From the NCBI RefSeq assembly GCF_000526955.1, contig NZ_JAHB01000004.1:1-58777 (forward strand): a DNA stretch of 58,777 bases. The letters run 5' to 3'. The stretch comes from Mycoplasmopsis cricetuli ATCC 35279. GTDB taxonomy: Bacteria; Bacillota_I; Bacilli_A; Mycoplasmatales; Metamycoplasmataceae. The translations under genes and the position numbers were made by a program. This document shows positions 30,376 through 41,835 of the stretch, piece by piece. The notes beneath the pieces are model-generated. The model made no database searches. It was not told where the DNA came from and was given only the letters and a program-made list of their open reading frames with translations. Each line of letters opens with the position of its first letter. Position 1 is the first letter of the stretch.

Positions 30376-32379
30376 ATGAAAAAAAATAATTTAAGTAAAA
30401 ATTTTTTAAAAAAAATTGATCAAAAATATTTTTATTCAAAAAATGATTTAGGTGTGACATATTCAAAAGAAAAAATTGTTATTAAACTTTGACAGCCTAT
30501 AGCTTTAGGAGTAAATTTGTTAATATTTGAAGATTACAATACTAATAACTTTCAAAGCATAAAAATGAAATTTGCAAATGGAATTTGAAGTGCAACTCTT
30601 GATTTTGAATATGACCAAAAATATTATCAATTTGAAATAAAACATCAAGATAACAGCAAAACAGTAGCTTTAGATCCTTATGCTAAATCAATGGCTCCTT
30701 TTAACTTTTTAAATGATAAATTAGGTAGGGGTTATATTTTTAATTGACAAAAATTAATTAAAAAACCTAGACCATTGAAAAATATTTTTTTAAATAAAAA
30801 TAAAACTATTATTTATGAGCTTAATATTCGAGATTTTACTAGTTTATCAAACAAAAATTTTAAAAACAAAAAAGGTACATTTGCTGCTGCTATAGAAAAC
30901 AATATTTTTCCCTACTTAAAAAAGCTAAATTTTACTCACTTACAATTACTCCCAATTCAAGCAACTTATACTATAAATGAATTTGAGTTAAATATTTTAA
31001 ATAAGGGAAAAGGAAATAAAGAAAATACTAACTACAATTGAGGATATGATCCTCATAACTACTTTTCCCTTAATGGAAATTATTCACAAAATAGTCTAAA
31101 TCCAATTGTTCGAATTAATGAATTTTCTAATTTTGTTGATCAAGGACATAAAAATAATATAGGAATAATTATTGATGTGGTTTTTAATCACTTGATGCAC
31201 AATGATATTTTAAATAATATTTTTCCTGGATATTACTTTCGTGATAATGCTAAGCAATATCCAGTAGATCAACCTCCACTTGCAACAGAAAGAAAAATGG
31301 TTCAAAAATTAATTGTTGATGTTTTAAAATATTTTATTTTATATTTTGATGTTGATGGATTTCGATTTGATTTATCCTCTTTTTTTGATAAGCAAACTCA
31401 TGAATATATTGCAAAAGAATTATATAAAATAAAACCAACTTTAATTTTACATGGAGAAGCTTGACCTTTTAGTGATTTAAAATTTAAAAACACTTACATT
31501 AAAGGATACAATGATAATAATTTTCAATTCGCTTATTTTAATGATACAGTTCGTGATTCAATCACTGTTAATGAAAACAATCAAAAACAAAAAGGTTTAA
31601 TTATAAATAAAAACTATCACCAGTTTAAACGATACATTTCTTCAATAGTTGGAAATATAAAAAAATTTAACTGACCGAAAAATGTTATTTATTCAAAAAA
31701 TTTTTATGATTTATTTTCTAAAAATTCTGATACAAATTTAGGGTATATTTCTTGTCATGATAATTTAACTTTGTGAGATAAAATAATTACAAACGCTGTT
31801 GGTTGAACTTTTGAACAAATTATTGAATCATACAGAAAAGCATTAATTATGCTTGCAACAACTCAAGGAAGAAAATTATTTCTTGCAGGTACTGAATTAG
31901 GTCAAAGTAAACCTTGTGATAATTCAGGGCAAGATTTTGATAAATGTAAATTAATGTTATCTAAGGATTTTTTAAAACTAAAACCTGATGATTTTAAAGT
32001 GCATCCAAATAGTTATAAAACAACTGATTATGTCAATGGGATTAAATGGAATAATTTAAATAATTTAAAAATTAAAAAATACATTTTTAATTTAATTGCT
32101 CAATTAAATAAATTTAAATTAACATATTTACATTTTAATTTAAATAATGAAAACCAAATAAATCAGGCAATAAAATTTATTGAAGTAAATTATTCAAAAG
32201 GAGTGATTGTTTTTGAAATTTCAATTAACAATCAAATTTTGGCCATTTTACATAATTTTAACAACAATACTTATGAATATTTAAATTATTCTAACAAAGA
32301 AGTTATTTTTTCTTCTAAACTTAACCCTGTTCTTTCAGAACAACTTTTGCCATTTGAATCTAAAATTTTAAAAATTTAA
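30376..32379 (+). CDS. pullulanase-like GH13 debranching enzyme
   Basis: 667 residues, no signal peptide. An N-terminal beta-sandwich (CBM48-like) to about residue 130; the pullulanase signature YNWGYDP; catalytic Asp in GFRFDL, Glu in LHGEAW, and Asp in SCHDNLTLWD. It would hydrolyse alpha-1,6 branch points of glycogen or dextrins taken into the cell. Transcribed away from the alpha-glucosidase operon. No binding site precedes the ATG; TATAAA (30358-30363) lies only 12 bases upstream, so the leader is very short. Confidence 0.9.
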
Positions 32380-32464
32380 TTTATAAAAATATTGATAAAA
32401 TAAATAATCTTTTAACATAGTTGTTTTTTTTAAATAAAAAATTTATAAAATAAATGTTTTTTAT

Positions 32465-32470
32465 TATAAT
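32465..32470 (+). promoter_or_regulatory. -10 box of rplK-rplA
   Basis: TATAAT 84 bases before the rplK ATG, giving an unusually long leader for this genome. Confidence 0.6.
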
Positions 32471-32476
32471 AAAAAA

Positions 32477-32553
32477 GCAATAAATTATCTTATTGCCTTT
32501 ACTAGTGGAAGATTCTATACATCGCTAGACCACAATATCGAAAGGATACAATT
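32477..32553 (+). promoter_or_regulatory. structured leader of rplK-rplA, possible L1 control site
   Basis: Holds a hairpin GCAATAA / TTATTGC (32477-32496) and then GTGG (32505-32508) that can pair with CCAC (32530-32533) around a 21-base loop. In many bacteria ribosomal protein L1 represses its own operon by binding such a leader structure. Function here is inference. Confidence 0.4.
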
Positions 32554-33144
32554 ATGGCAAAAGAAATTCAAAGAATTGCTAAATTGCAATTCATTGCTGG
32601 AAAAGCCAAACCAGGTCCTGCGCTTGCTGGAGTTGGTGTTAATATGCCAGAATTCACAAGAGCATTTAATGATGCTACAAGAGATAGAGGAGATGAACCA
32701 GTTCCAGTTCAAATTACTGTTTATAAAGATAAGTCATTTGAATTCAAACTTTTCACAGCTCCTGCATCTTATAAAATTAAGCAAGCTGCTAAAATTGAAA
32801 CTGGATCTGCTAAGTCTAAATCTCAAATTGTTGCAACAATTAATTTAGATGATTTACGTTCAATCGCAGAATATAAACTACCTGATTTAAACACAGATGA
32901 TGTTGAAGCTGCAATGGCTATTGTTGCTGGAACAGCAAGACAAATGGGTGTTTTAATTGAAGGTTGAGATGATATTGCTAAAGCTAAAGCTGAAGCAAAA
33001 AAATTAGCTAAAAGTCAAGCAATTGCAAAAGCAAAAGAAGAATCACTTAATGCTGCTACACAAGAATTAGTACAAAGCAAGGGTCAAAGTATTAATGTTG
33101 AATTAGTTAAAGATCAAAATCAAGAAGAAGTTGAAGGAGAATAG
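32554..33144 (+). CDS. rplK: 50S ribosomal protein L11
   Basis: 196 residues. The first 140 are normal L11 (KLQFIAGKAKPGPALAGVGVNMPEFTRAFN with the Pro-rich linker, then LNTDDVEAAMAIVAGTARQMGV). After a TGA-Trp at codon 139 come about 57 extra residues rich in Ala, Lys and Glu, ending acidic; such tails are seen in other mycoplasma L11 proteins. Binding site AAAGGATA. Confidence 0.97.
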
Positions 33145-33148
33145 AAAA

Positions 33149-33844
33149 ATGGCCAAAAAAATTTCTAGAAAGTTACAAGCTGCTCGTGATTTATTTGATC
33201 GTACAATTGCTTATGACTTAGAACAAGCAATTGATCTTGCTAAAAAAACATCATATGCTAAATTTGATTCTTCAATTGATCTTGCATTTAATTTAAATTT
33301 AGATGTACGTAAAGCAGATCAACAACTTCGTGGAGCAATTTTACTTCCATATGGAACAGGAAAAACAATTAAAGTTTTAGTGGCAACCAATAATGTTGAA
33401 AAGCAAAAATTAGCTAAAGAGGCTGGTGCTGATATTGTTTTAGATGGTCCTGCTCTTGAACAAAAAATTAAAGAGGATGATTTTGATTTTGATGTGATGG
33501 TTGCAGATCCTACAATGATGCCTTTGCTTGGTAAATATGGGAAAAAATTAGGTCCTAAAGGATTAATGCCAAATCCTAAAACTGGAACAGTAACTCCAAC
33601 TCCTGAAAAAGCTGTTGAAGAACTTAAAAAAGGTAAAGCAAACTATCGTACTGATAAAACTGGAGTTATTCATTCACTTATTGGTAAAAAAAGCATGCCA
33701 AATGAACATTTAGTTGAAAATGCCAAAACTCTAATTAACTTAATTAAAAAACTTAAACCTGCTGCTGTTAAAGGAACATACATTTTAAATTTAACAGTAT
33801 CATCTTCAATTGGTCCTAGTTTCAAAATTAAATTAGATAAATAA
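33149..33844 (+). CDS. rplA: 50S ribosomal protein L1
   Basis: 231 residues, the usual length. GKYGKKLGPKGLMPNPKTGTVT is the RNA-binding hallmark. The ATG at 33149 follows GAAGGAGAAT, which overlaps the end of rplK; a TTG six codons upstream is a poorer start. Binds 23S rRNA and probably its own mRNA leader. Confidence 0.97.
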   Translation: MAKKISRKLQAARDLFDRTIAYDLEQAIDLAKKTSYAKFDSSIDLAFNLNLDVRKADQQLRGAILLPYGTGKTIKVLVATNNVEKQKLAKEAGADIVLDGPALEQKIKEDDFDFDVMVADPTMMPLLGKYGKKLGPKGLMPNPKTGTVTPTPEKAVEELKKGKANYRTDKTGVIHSLIGKKSMPNEHLVENAKTLINLIKKLKPAAVKGTYILNLTVSSSIGPSFKIKLDK

Positions 33845-33853
33845 TAAATAAAT

Positions 33854-33912
33854 AAAAAATGTGCAAATCTTAAAGTCTTTTATTTTACTTTTAGAATTGG
33901 CACATTTTTTAT
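33854..33912. terminator. terminator after rplA, shared with rbgA
   Basis: Outer stem AAAAAATGTGC / GCACATTTTTT enclosing a second short stem (CTTAAAGT / ACTTTTAG). Lies between convergent genes. Confidence 0.8.
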
Positions 33913-33913
33913 T

Positions 33914-34771
33914 TTAATCATATGTAACATTTTTTAAATTTTTTGCTCAATTTATAAATAATTTATAAACTTTACTTGTATCAATTTTTCCTTTGGTTGA
34001 AAATATTTTATTTTTTAATCCATATTCAATTAATTGATTGTAAATTTCAGTTGAATTTTCTGCTGGTACTAATCCTAAATTTAAAATTTTTTCAGGATAA
34101 TATTTTGAAATTAAAGCATAAATTTTTTCAGTTATTGTTTCTATTGGAAAATTTTCAACTTTAATTGAACCAATAGTTGCAAGTTTTATAGCAACTTCCT
34201 GATTTTCAAATTTTGGTAATAAAATCCCAGGTGTATCTAAAAAATAAAATTCATCAATAACAACTCATTGTTTTTGTTTAGTAACTCCTGGAAAATTAGC
34301 AACTTTTAGTGAACTTTTTGAACTAACTAAATTAATCAAAGTGCTTTTTCCACAATTAGGTATTCCTACAACAAATGATTTAAATCTAGATTTTAATAAT
34401 CCTTTATTTTTATCTTTAATTATTTTTTCTTGCATAATATTTTTAATTTTATTTAAAATAATTTTTTTAGAATTATTTTTTCTTAGGTCAAGTCATAAAA
34501 TACTAGAATCTGAAAATCTTTTAGTAATAATTTCTTTTTTAGTTTTATCCATTAAATCACTTTTAGACATAATAAATAAACGTGGTTTGTTGGGAAAAAT
34601 TTTATCAAATTCTTCATTATATGAACTAATTGGACAACGAGCATCTAATACAATAATAAAAATGTCAGCCAAATTAGCTAACTCCTTAATTTCTTTCATA
34701 CCTTTAGCCATATGTCCAGGATATCACTGAATTGTAAAATTAAAATTATTAGAAATTTTATCTTTGTTCAT
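33914..34771 (-). CDS. rbgA: ribosome biogenesis GTPase RbgA (YlqF)
   Basis: 285 residues, circularly permuted GTPase: G4 (MSKSDLMD) comes before G1 (GIPNCGKSTL) and G3 (DTPG). N terminus FTIQWYPGHMAKGMKEI is diagnostic of YlqF. It acts late in 50S assembly. Overlaps the DivIVA-like gene by 14 bases. Confidence 0.94.
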
Positions 34772-35021
34772 TTTTGCTTCTTTCTTTCTGCAAACGTTTA
34801 TTTTCTAAAACTAAAATATCTTTTTGAATTTTTAATTCTTCAATTTGTTTTTGATAATTTTGGATAATTTTTTCATTATTTTCAGCATATGATAATTGTA
34901 TTTTAGTATAAGTTAAAATCTGATTTAACATCAAGTCAACTTCTTCTTTTTTATATCCTTTTAAACTTAGATGAAAGTTACTATTTTCAATTAAATTAAT
35001 TATTTCTTTTAAATTTTTCAT
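34758..35021 (-). CDS. DivIVA-domain-like small coiled-coil protein
   Basis: 87 residues. The N-terminal half has a DivIVA/GpsB-like turn (LSLKGYKKEEVDLMLNQIL) and the rest is a long coiled coil (EKIIQNYQKQIEELKIQKDI). Such proteins sit on curved membrane at division sites or poles. Mycoplasmas lack a cell wall, so the role is open. Start ATG has weak binding sequence AAAGGTATAT. Confidence 0.75.
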   Translation of the reverse strand: MKNLKEIINLIENSNFHLSLKGYKKEEVDLMLNQILTYTKIQLSYAENNEKIIQNYQKQIEELKIQKDILVLENKRLQKERSKNEQR

Positions 35022-35029
35022 ATATACCT

Positions 35030-35752
35030 TTAACCATTATAAATTTTATTTAACAAAATTGCTGCGCAGCTGGCAACATTTAAACTCTCAAATTCAATCG
35101 GAATATAAACTTTTTCATTTGAAATTTTTATAATTTCATTTGATATTCCATGTCCTTCATTCCCTAAAACAATAATTAATTTTGATTTTGGAAAAATTAT
35201 TTCACTTAATTTTTTTGCTTCAAAATCCAAAATTGTACTGTATATTTTAAATCCTTGTTTTTTTAAAGAAGATAAAAAATTTGTATCATTTTTTATTTCT
35301 ATTAAATTTATTTCAAACAACGAACCTTGTGAAGCTCGTATGACTTTTTGGTTAAAAAAATCAAAATATTCAGTAACAACAGTATCAAATCCAAAAGCTT
35401 TTGCTAATCTAATAATTGTTCCTACATTGCCTGGATCTTGTACTTTATTTAAGAACAAAATTTTTTCCATTTTCTTTTTAACAACTGGATTTTTACAATG
35501 AGCTACTATTTTTTGAGGAGTTTCAGAAAATGATAAATGCTTAATAATTTCATAAGAAACTAAAATTGAATTTTTATATTTTGGATTATCACTTGATTCA
35601 TAAATATTTAAAACAATTCCTGCTTTAATTGCTTCTTTTACTAAGTTATAACCTTCAATTAAAAAAGTATTACTTTTTTGACGATATTTTTTTTGTTTTA
35701 ATTTAAAAAGTTCTTTAATTTTTTGATTATTTTTACTAGTTAAAATTTCCAT
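35030..35752 (-). CDS. TrmH/SpoU-family RNA 2'-O-methyltransferase
   Basis: 240 residues. N-terminal substrate-binding domain (FLIEGYNLVKEAIKAG), then the SPOUT knot: NKVQDPGNVGTIIRLAKAFG, VLGNEGHGIS, IPIEFESLNVASCAAILL. Methylates ribose in rRNA or tRNA; exact site unknown. Overlaps the end of the trmL gene by 17 bases. Confidence 0.9.
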   Translation of the reverse strand: MEILTSKNNQKIKELFKLKQKKYRQKSNTFLIEGYNLVKEAIKAGIVLNIYESSDNPKYKNSILVSYEIIKHLSFSETPQKIVAHCKNPVVKKKMEKILFLNKVQDPGNVGTIIRLAKAFGFDTVVTEYFDFFNQKVIRASQGSLFEINLIEIKNDTNFLSSLKKQGFKIYSTILDFEAKKLSEIIFPKSKLIIVLGNEGHGISNEIIKISNEKVYIPIEFESLNVASCAAILLNKIYNG

Positions 35753-36269
35753 CTTTTAAAAAATATTTCCCTTTTTCAACTTCAAATTTTGATAAATTTT
35801 TAAATTCAAGTTGACGCATCACTTCAAAACCAACTATACTAACACAATTAGCTAAATTAATTGAGCGCATTGCATCAACCATTGGAATTCTTAAACAATT
35901 ATCTAAATTATTTTGTAATATATGTTTGTCAATTCCAGTTGACTCTCTTCCAAACATTAATCAAATTTCTTGATTTTGATTGTATTCATTTTTAAAATTT
36001 TCTTCACTATATAATTTAAGTCCATATCTAGTGATATAGAAAATTTTTTTATTATTATACTTAGTAAAAAATTCTTGATAATTATCATGAACTTCATGTT
36101 CAATATCTGAAAGCATTCTTCCTGCTCCATATCTTTTCAATCATTTTGGGTGTAAATCAAAACCAAGTGGCTTAATAATGTGCAATTTAGCTTTTAGTGC
36201 AAAACAAGTGCGAATAATATTTCCAGTATTTGGACAAATTTCAGGTTGATATAAAACAATATTTAGCAT
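35736..36269 (-). CDS. trmL: tRNA (cytidine/uridine-34 2'-O)-methyltransferase TrmL
   Basis: 177 residues, a minimal SPOUT enzyme: [11 protein letters not shown] near the start, [27 protein letters not shown], all matching TrmL/YibK. It modifies the wobble base ribose of certain leucine tRNAs. TATAAT ends 6 bases before the ATG: probably leaderless. Confidence 0.9.
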
Positions 36270-36275
36270 GTTTAG

Positions 36276-36281
36276 ATTATA
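36276..36281 (-). promoter_or_regulatory. -10 box of trmL, leaderless type
   Basis: Minus-strand TATAAT ending 6 bases before the ATG at 36269. Confidence 0.55.
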
Positions 36282-36376
36282 ACAAAGTTATATTTATATT
36301 AGAAATTATCTATTATTTACAATTGTTATATTTATTTAGTTTAAAAAAACAATAACATTGTAAAATAAGTATATAT

Positions 36377-38305
36377 ATGAAAGAAAAAAGCTATACTGCA
36401 AATGATATTCAACAACTTAAAGGACTAGAAGCTGTTCGTAAACGCCCTGGAATGTATATTGGTGGAACTGATGTTAATGGTTTACATCATTTAGTTTGAG
36501 AAATTATTGATAACTCAATTGATGAAGCTTTAGCTGGATTTGCTGATGAAATTTCAGTAACTTTAAAAAAAGATGGCTCTGTAATTGTTGCTGATAATGG
36601 AAGAGGAATTCCTACTGAAAAAGGTAAGGGACAAAGCAAAACTGCTGTTGAAATTGTTTTTACAGAATTGCATGCTGGGGGAAAATTTCAAGAAGGTGTT
36701 TATAAAACTTCTGGAGGATTGCATGGTGTAGGATCTAGTGTTGTTAATGCTTTATCAAATAAATTAAGTGTAACTGTTTCAAGAGATAAAAAATTATACT
36801 TAACTGAGTTTGAAGGTGATAAAATCACTACACGCACTCAAATTATTGGAGAATCTAAAAATAGCGGAACATTGGTGCAATTTTGACCTAATTATAAACT
36901 TTTCAAATTTGCAAAATTTAATGTTGATATTATTTCAGAACGACTAAAAGAAAGTTGTTTTTTAATTTCTGGACTTAAAATTAATCTAACTGATGAAAAT
37001 AGTAATTTTTCAGAAGTTTATGAATATCAAAATGGTCTTAAAGAATTTTTAAACTTTTTAAATGATTCTAAAGAACAAATTACATTGCCAGTTACTTTTA
37101 GTGATCAAAAAAGAAATATTCAAGTTGATTTTGCTTTTCAATGAACTAATTCTTATAGTGATTTTTGTGTTAGTTTTGTTAATAATGTAAAAACTCGTGA
37201 TGGTGGAACTCATGAAACTGGTTTTAAAACTGCTTTTACCAAAGTATTTAATGAATTTGCTAACAAAGAAAATATTTTAAAAGGTAAAAATAGTTTTGAT
37301 GGAGATGATATTCGTGAAGGACTAACTGTAATAATTTCTCTTAAAATTCCTGAAAATATTTTAGAATTTGTTGGACAAACAAAAGATAAACTAGGAACTC
37401 CTGATGCAAAATCAATTGTTGAAGAAATTGTAACTAAGCATCTTGAACTTTGGATTGCAGAAAATAAACAAGTTGCTAAAAAAGTTCTTGAAAAAATTAA
37501 ACGAGCTTATGAAATTCGTCAAGAAGAGAGAAAACGTAGACTTGAAGCAAGAAAAAGTAAAATTTTAATTAAAGATAAAACTATTTTAAGTGATAAGTTA
37601 ACTCCTGCAGCAAGCAAAAAAGCTGATGAAAAAGAATTGTTTTTAGTTGAAGGTGATTCAGCAGGTGGGAGTGCTAAAACTGGTCGTAATCGTCAATTTC
37701 AAGCAATTTTGCCACTTCGAGGAAAAGTTATTAATTCTGAAAAATCCAAATTATTAGACATACTAAAAAATGTTGAAATTAACACTATCATTAACACAAT
37801 TGGTGCTGGTTTTGGAAAAGAATTTGATTTAACAAAATCACAATATGGCAAAATTATTATTATGACTGATGCTGATACTGATGGAGCACATATTCAAATT
37901 TTACTACTTACCTTTTTTTATCGATTTATGAAACCTTTAATTGAAGCTGGAAAAATTTATATTGCACTTCCTCCATTATATAAAATAACCAACAAACACA
38001 CCAAAAAATATCAATATGCTTGAGATGAAGATGAACTGCAAAATATTTTAGAAATTAAAAATAACAATTATGAAATTCAAAGATATAAAGGCTTAGGTGA
38101 AATGAATGCTTCACAGTTATGAGAAACAACTATGAATCCTGAAACTAGAACTTTAATTAAGGCAACTATTGAAGATGCGTCTCTTGCTGAAAGAAGAGTG
38201 AGCACATTAATGGGGGATAATTCTCAAATTCGTAGACATTGAATTAATAAAAATATTGATTTTAACACTCAAGATGATTTTATTGATAAAGTAAATTTAA
38301 ATTAA
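36377..38305 (+). CDS. parE: DNA topoisomerase IV subunit B
   Basis: 642 residues, type IIA ATPase subunit: [67 protein letters not shown]. ParE and not GyrB, from [18 protein letters not shown] and [11 protein letters not shown]. Decatenates chromosomes with ParC. parC does not follow; an MFS gene does. No binding site; TAAAAT (36361-36366) lies 10 bases before the ATG. Confidence 0.93.
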
Positions 38306-38317
38306 GTAAATATTTTT

Positions 38318-38356
38318 AAACAAACTTCAAATTAACAACTTAAGTTTGTTTTTTTT
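38318..38356 (+). terminator. terminator of parE
   Basis: AAACAAACTT / AAGTTTGTTT with a 14-base loop and a long T-run. Confidence 0.8.
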
Positions 38357-38435
38357 ATTTCTAAAATCAAATTTTGGACTTTTGCTTTTTGCAATTTTTT
38401 TCGAAAATAATATAATTTAAAAAGGAGGTTTTATT

Positions 38436-40031
38436 ATGAAATTATTTAAAAATCCTTTTGTTTTTAACAAAGAAGAAGGTTATTATGAAATGAGCCCTAT
38501 TCGAAAATGACTTGCTATTTTTGTTATTGCATTAGGTGGTGGGACTATTTATTTAGTTCCATACTTAATTTATTCATTTAAAATACAGATTATAAATGTA
38601 ACTGGTGCTAGTGAATCACAAGTTCAATTTTTACTTACAGCTTATGGCTTGTTGTCACTGTTTTTATATATTCCAGGTGGTTGACTAGCCGATAGAGTTC
38701 CAACTAAAACTTTATTTGCTATTTCAATGTTTGGAACTGGAATTGTTACATTTTGATATTCACTAGTTGCTTTTAAAGGTATTGTTGATTATAGTCAACT
38801 TGTAATTATTCATTTGTTTTTTTCATTAACAACTGTATTAACATTTTGATCTGCATTTATTAAAAGTGTAAAACTTTTGGGATCAAACAAAGAACAAGCA
38901 CAGCTTTATTCAAAAGCAGAAGCAACAAGATATACCCTACAAGTGATTGCAAATTATATTTCTGTTGGATTGGCATTAATATTTATTGTTGCAAGTCCAT
39001 TTTTAGTTTTTAATGCTTCTGGAGAACAAATTCCACTAAATTCTAATAAAAATATCATTGATACATCTTCATCAGGAATATTTTTTAGCTTGCTATTTTA
39101 TGGTATTGTTTATCTTATTACTGGTTTTTTATCACTAATTCTTTTACCTGGAAAAATATGGGAAAAAAGAACTAAAAAATTAGCCAATGGAAAAATTGAA
39201 TATACTTCATCTGTTTCAGGTGAAACTCATATATTTAATTCAATTAATGAATTAAAAAAATACAAAAAACAACAATTAAAAGATTTTTTTAAAAAAGTAG
39301 GAAATGATACTATTGAAATTCTAAAGTCACCAGATGCTTGACTAATTGCTTTTTTGATTTTTTTTATAATGAATGCTTACACTGTATTTTCAAGCTATGG
39401 TACCACAATTTTAGCATCACTTGGGGTTAATTCTAAACTTACTCCAACTTTATCTGTAATTTATATTTATGGAATTCCTATATTAGGTGGAGTTCTTTCT
39501 GGTATTTTTACTAAAAGAGTAACTAAATTCACTTCAAAAACACTTATTTTTCTAACAGGATTTATGATTGTTGTTTCTTCAATTTTGCTTGCTGTTATTA
39601 GTTTGCAAAATACTTCAATCTCTAATAAAGAAAGTTTAAGTAATTCAATTTTATGAATTACATTTAGTTTGATTTGTTTTATGATGTTTTTCATAGGTGC
39701 AAGTCGTTCCATTTATTGAAGCACTATTGCAGAACTTAAAATTAAACCTACTCTTGTTGGTTTAGCAGTTGGTTTTATCTCGATTATAGGATTTTCAAAA
39801 GATGTTTGAGCTGGAATTTTTTTAGCATTTATTTCTGAAAATAATTTCGCTGTTATTGATGGAAAAATTAGTTCTATATTATATGAAAAACCTGCATTAA
39901 TTTATTGAATTATTTTTACTTTAATAAATTCTATTTTTGCTTTAATTATTGCACTTTTAATATATTGAAGATCTAAAAAAATAAATCCAAAAATTAGTAG
40001 TAATTATGCAAAGAGACAAAAAAATAATTAA
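38436..40031 (+). CDS. major facilitator superfamily transporter
   Basis: 531 residues, about twelve hydrophobic segments, strong binding site AAAGGAGG. Helix 2-3 loop carries the MFS motif GGWLADRVPTK. The central cytoplasmic loop (about residues 235-295) is unusually long and charged. Its end overlaps the carnitine acyltransferase gene by 26 bases, so it may import the acyl acceptor or donor for that enzyme; substrate not known. Confidence 0.85.
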
Positions 40032-41805
40032 TTTCAAAAATTCTTTTTTTAATAAAGATCTTCAAAAAAGTCTTTTTCAAAATCTTAACTCTATTCCTAA
40101 TTTGCCTACTGAAAATTTTTCAGATGTATTAAAAAGATTTTTAGTTTGAGTTAAACCCTTAATTAATGAAAAAGAATATCAAATTGCCAAAAATGAAGTA
40201 AAAAAGTTTCTTGATTCTAAAGTTTCAAAAACCATTCAAAATTTTATTGAAAATAAAGCAGCAGACCCTAATTCTAGTTGACTTGCTAACTGATGAGTTA
40301 AATATGCTTACTTAATTTCTCGAAATCCAGTTAGTCCTGAAATAAATGCTCCATATTACATTGATTTTAAATTAAATCATTTATCACTTTCCCAATACTG
40401 TGCAAGCATTTGTTTTGAATTAATGCAAATTTACTATCAAAGCAAAATTAAAAAATTAAATATTGTGCAAATGAACAAAAAAGTATGATCATTAGATCAA
40501 CTTCAAACATTGTTTAGTTCTTCTAGAATTAGACAAAAAGATATTGATGATTATTATATCAGTGATAAATTTAATCCGTTTTTTGTTGTTATAAAAAATA
40601 ATATTTTTTACAAAATTAATTTTAATTTTGAAAAATTAAACAAAAATTTGTTTTATTTAAACAATATTTTTGAAAAAATTTGAAAATCAAACTGAAATGA
40701 AGATTATAATTGAAATTTATTAACTTCAACAATTGATCCTGAACTTTCTGAAAATCTTTTACAAGAATTTAAATCATTAACACCAAAAACATATCAAGAT
40801 ATTTTAGATTCAGCATTTATAGTCAATTTAGATGATATAACAATTGAAACCAATGTGCAAGCTTTAAGAAATTCATGGATGACTCCTAAATTTAATAGAT
40901 GGCATGGAAAAGGTTTGCAAGTTATAATTACTAAAAATAAAAAAACCGTTTTTCTTTCAGATCACAGCACAGTTGATGGTTCATTAATTGCCAGCATAGT
41001 CAATATCATTGCCCCAAAAATTCAAAATCACAATTGAAAAAAAAGTGAATCTGAAAATGAATTAATAAATCTTTTAAGTTTCCCAAATTTAAAAAATCAT
41101 AAAAAATTATTTAAAGATATTTTTTTTCAATTTTGAAGTTTTTCAGGTAGAACTCAAATGATTGAAGTTAAATATCACAACCTAACCAAAAATTTTTTAA
41201 AGCAAAGAGGGATTAAAAACACTGAATCATTAATTCAACTTTGATTTCAAATAGCTCAATATTTAACAAACAATAAAATACAAAACACTTATATGGCTGT
41301 TGATATGAGAAGATTCTTCAGAGGAAGAACTGAATGTGTTCGTCCAATTAGTGATATTTCAGTTAAATTTGCTAAACTTTATAAAAATAATAAAAATCAA
41401 GCTATGATAAACTTTTGAGAATACTTTACTAAAATTGAAGAAGAACATTATAAACGAACTGTTCTTGCTCAACAAGGAAAAGGAATTAATAGACATATGT
41501 TAGGAATGTATCTTGCATGGTATGAAAATAAAAATCTTTTTTCAAAACCTGATTTATTTGATACTGTTGCATGAAAAACAATTACTTCAAATCCAATCTC
41601 AACTTCAAGTATAGTTGATAAATATCTTAAAAATTTTGCATTTGAACCAGTTGAAAAAAATGGAATTGGAATTGCATATGCTTTAGATGAAGATAATTTT
41701 AGAGTTATTTTAAGTGTTTTTGTAGAAAATAAAAATTATTTAGAATTGTGATTTGAAAACCTACAAGAAGTTATTGAACATTTTTTAAATACTGTTTTAA
41801 ATTAA
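40006..41805 (+). CDS. choline/carnitine O-acyltransferase
   Basis: 599 residues. N-terminal RNPVSPEINAPYY-type block, catalytic His320 in LSDHSTVDG (family pattern EHSxxDG), NRWHGKGLQ, and the substrate block YMAVDMRRFFRGRTECVRP, typical of carnitine acetyl- and palmitoyltransferases. It moves acyl groups between CoA and carnitine or choline. Rare in bacteria, but known as a single gene in some mycoplasmas. Cytoplasmic; no membrane helix. Starts inside the MFS gene without a good binding site, suggesting translational coupling. Confidence 0.88.
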
Positions 41806-41810
41806 TAATT

Positions 41811-41835
41811 AAAATCGCCTATTTGGCGATTTTTT
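41811..41835. terminator. terminator between convergent genes
   Basis: AAAATCGCC / GGCGATTTT with a 5-base loop. It overlaps the last codons of the HAD gene. Confidence 0.85.
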
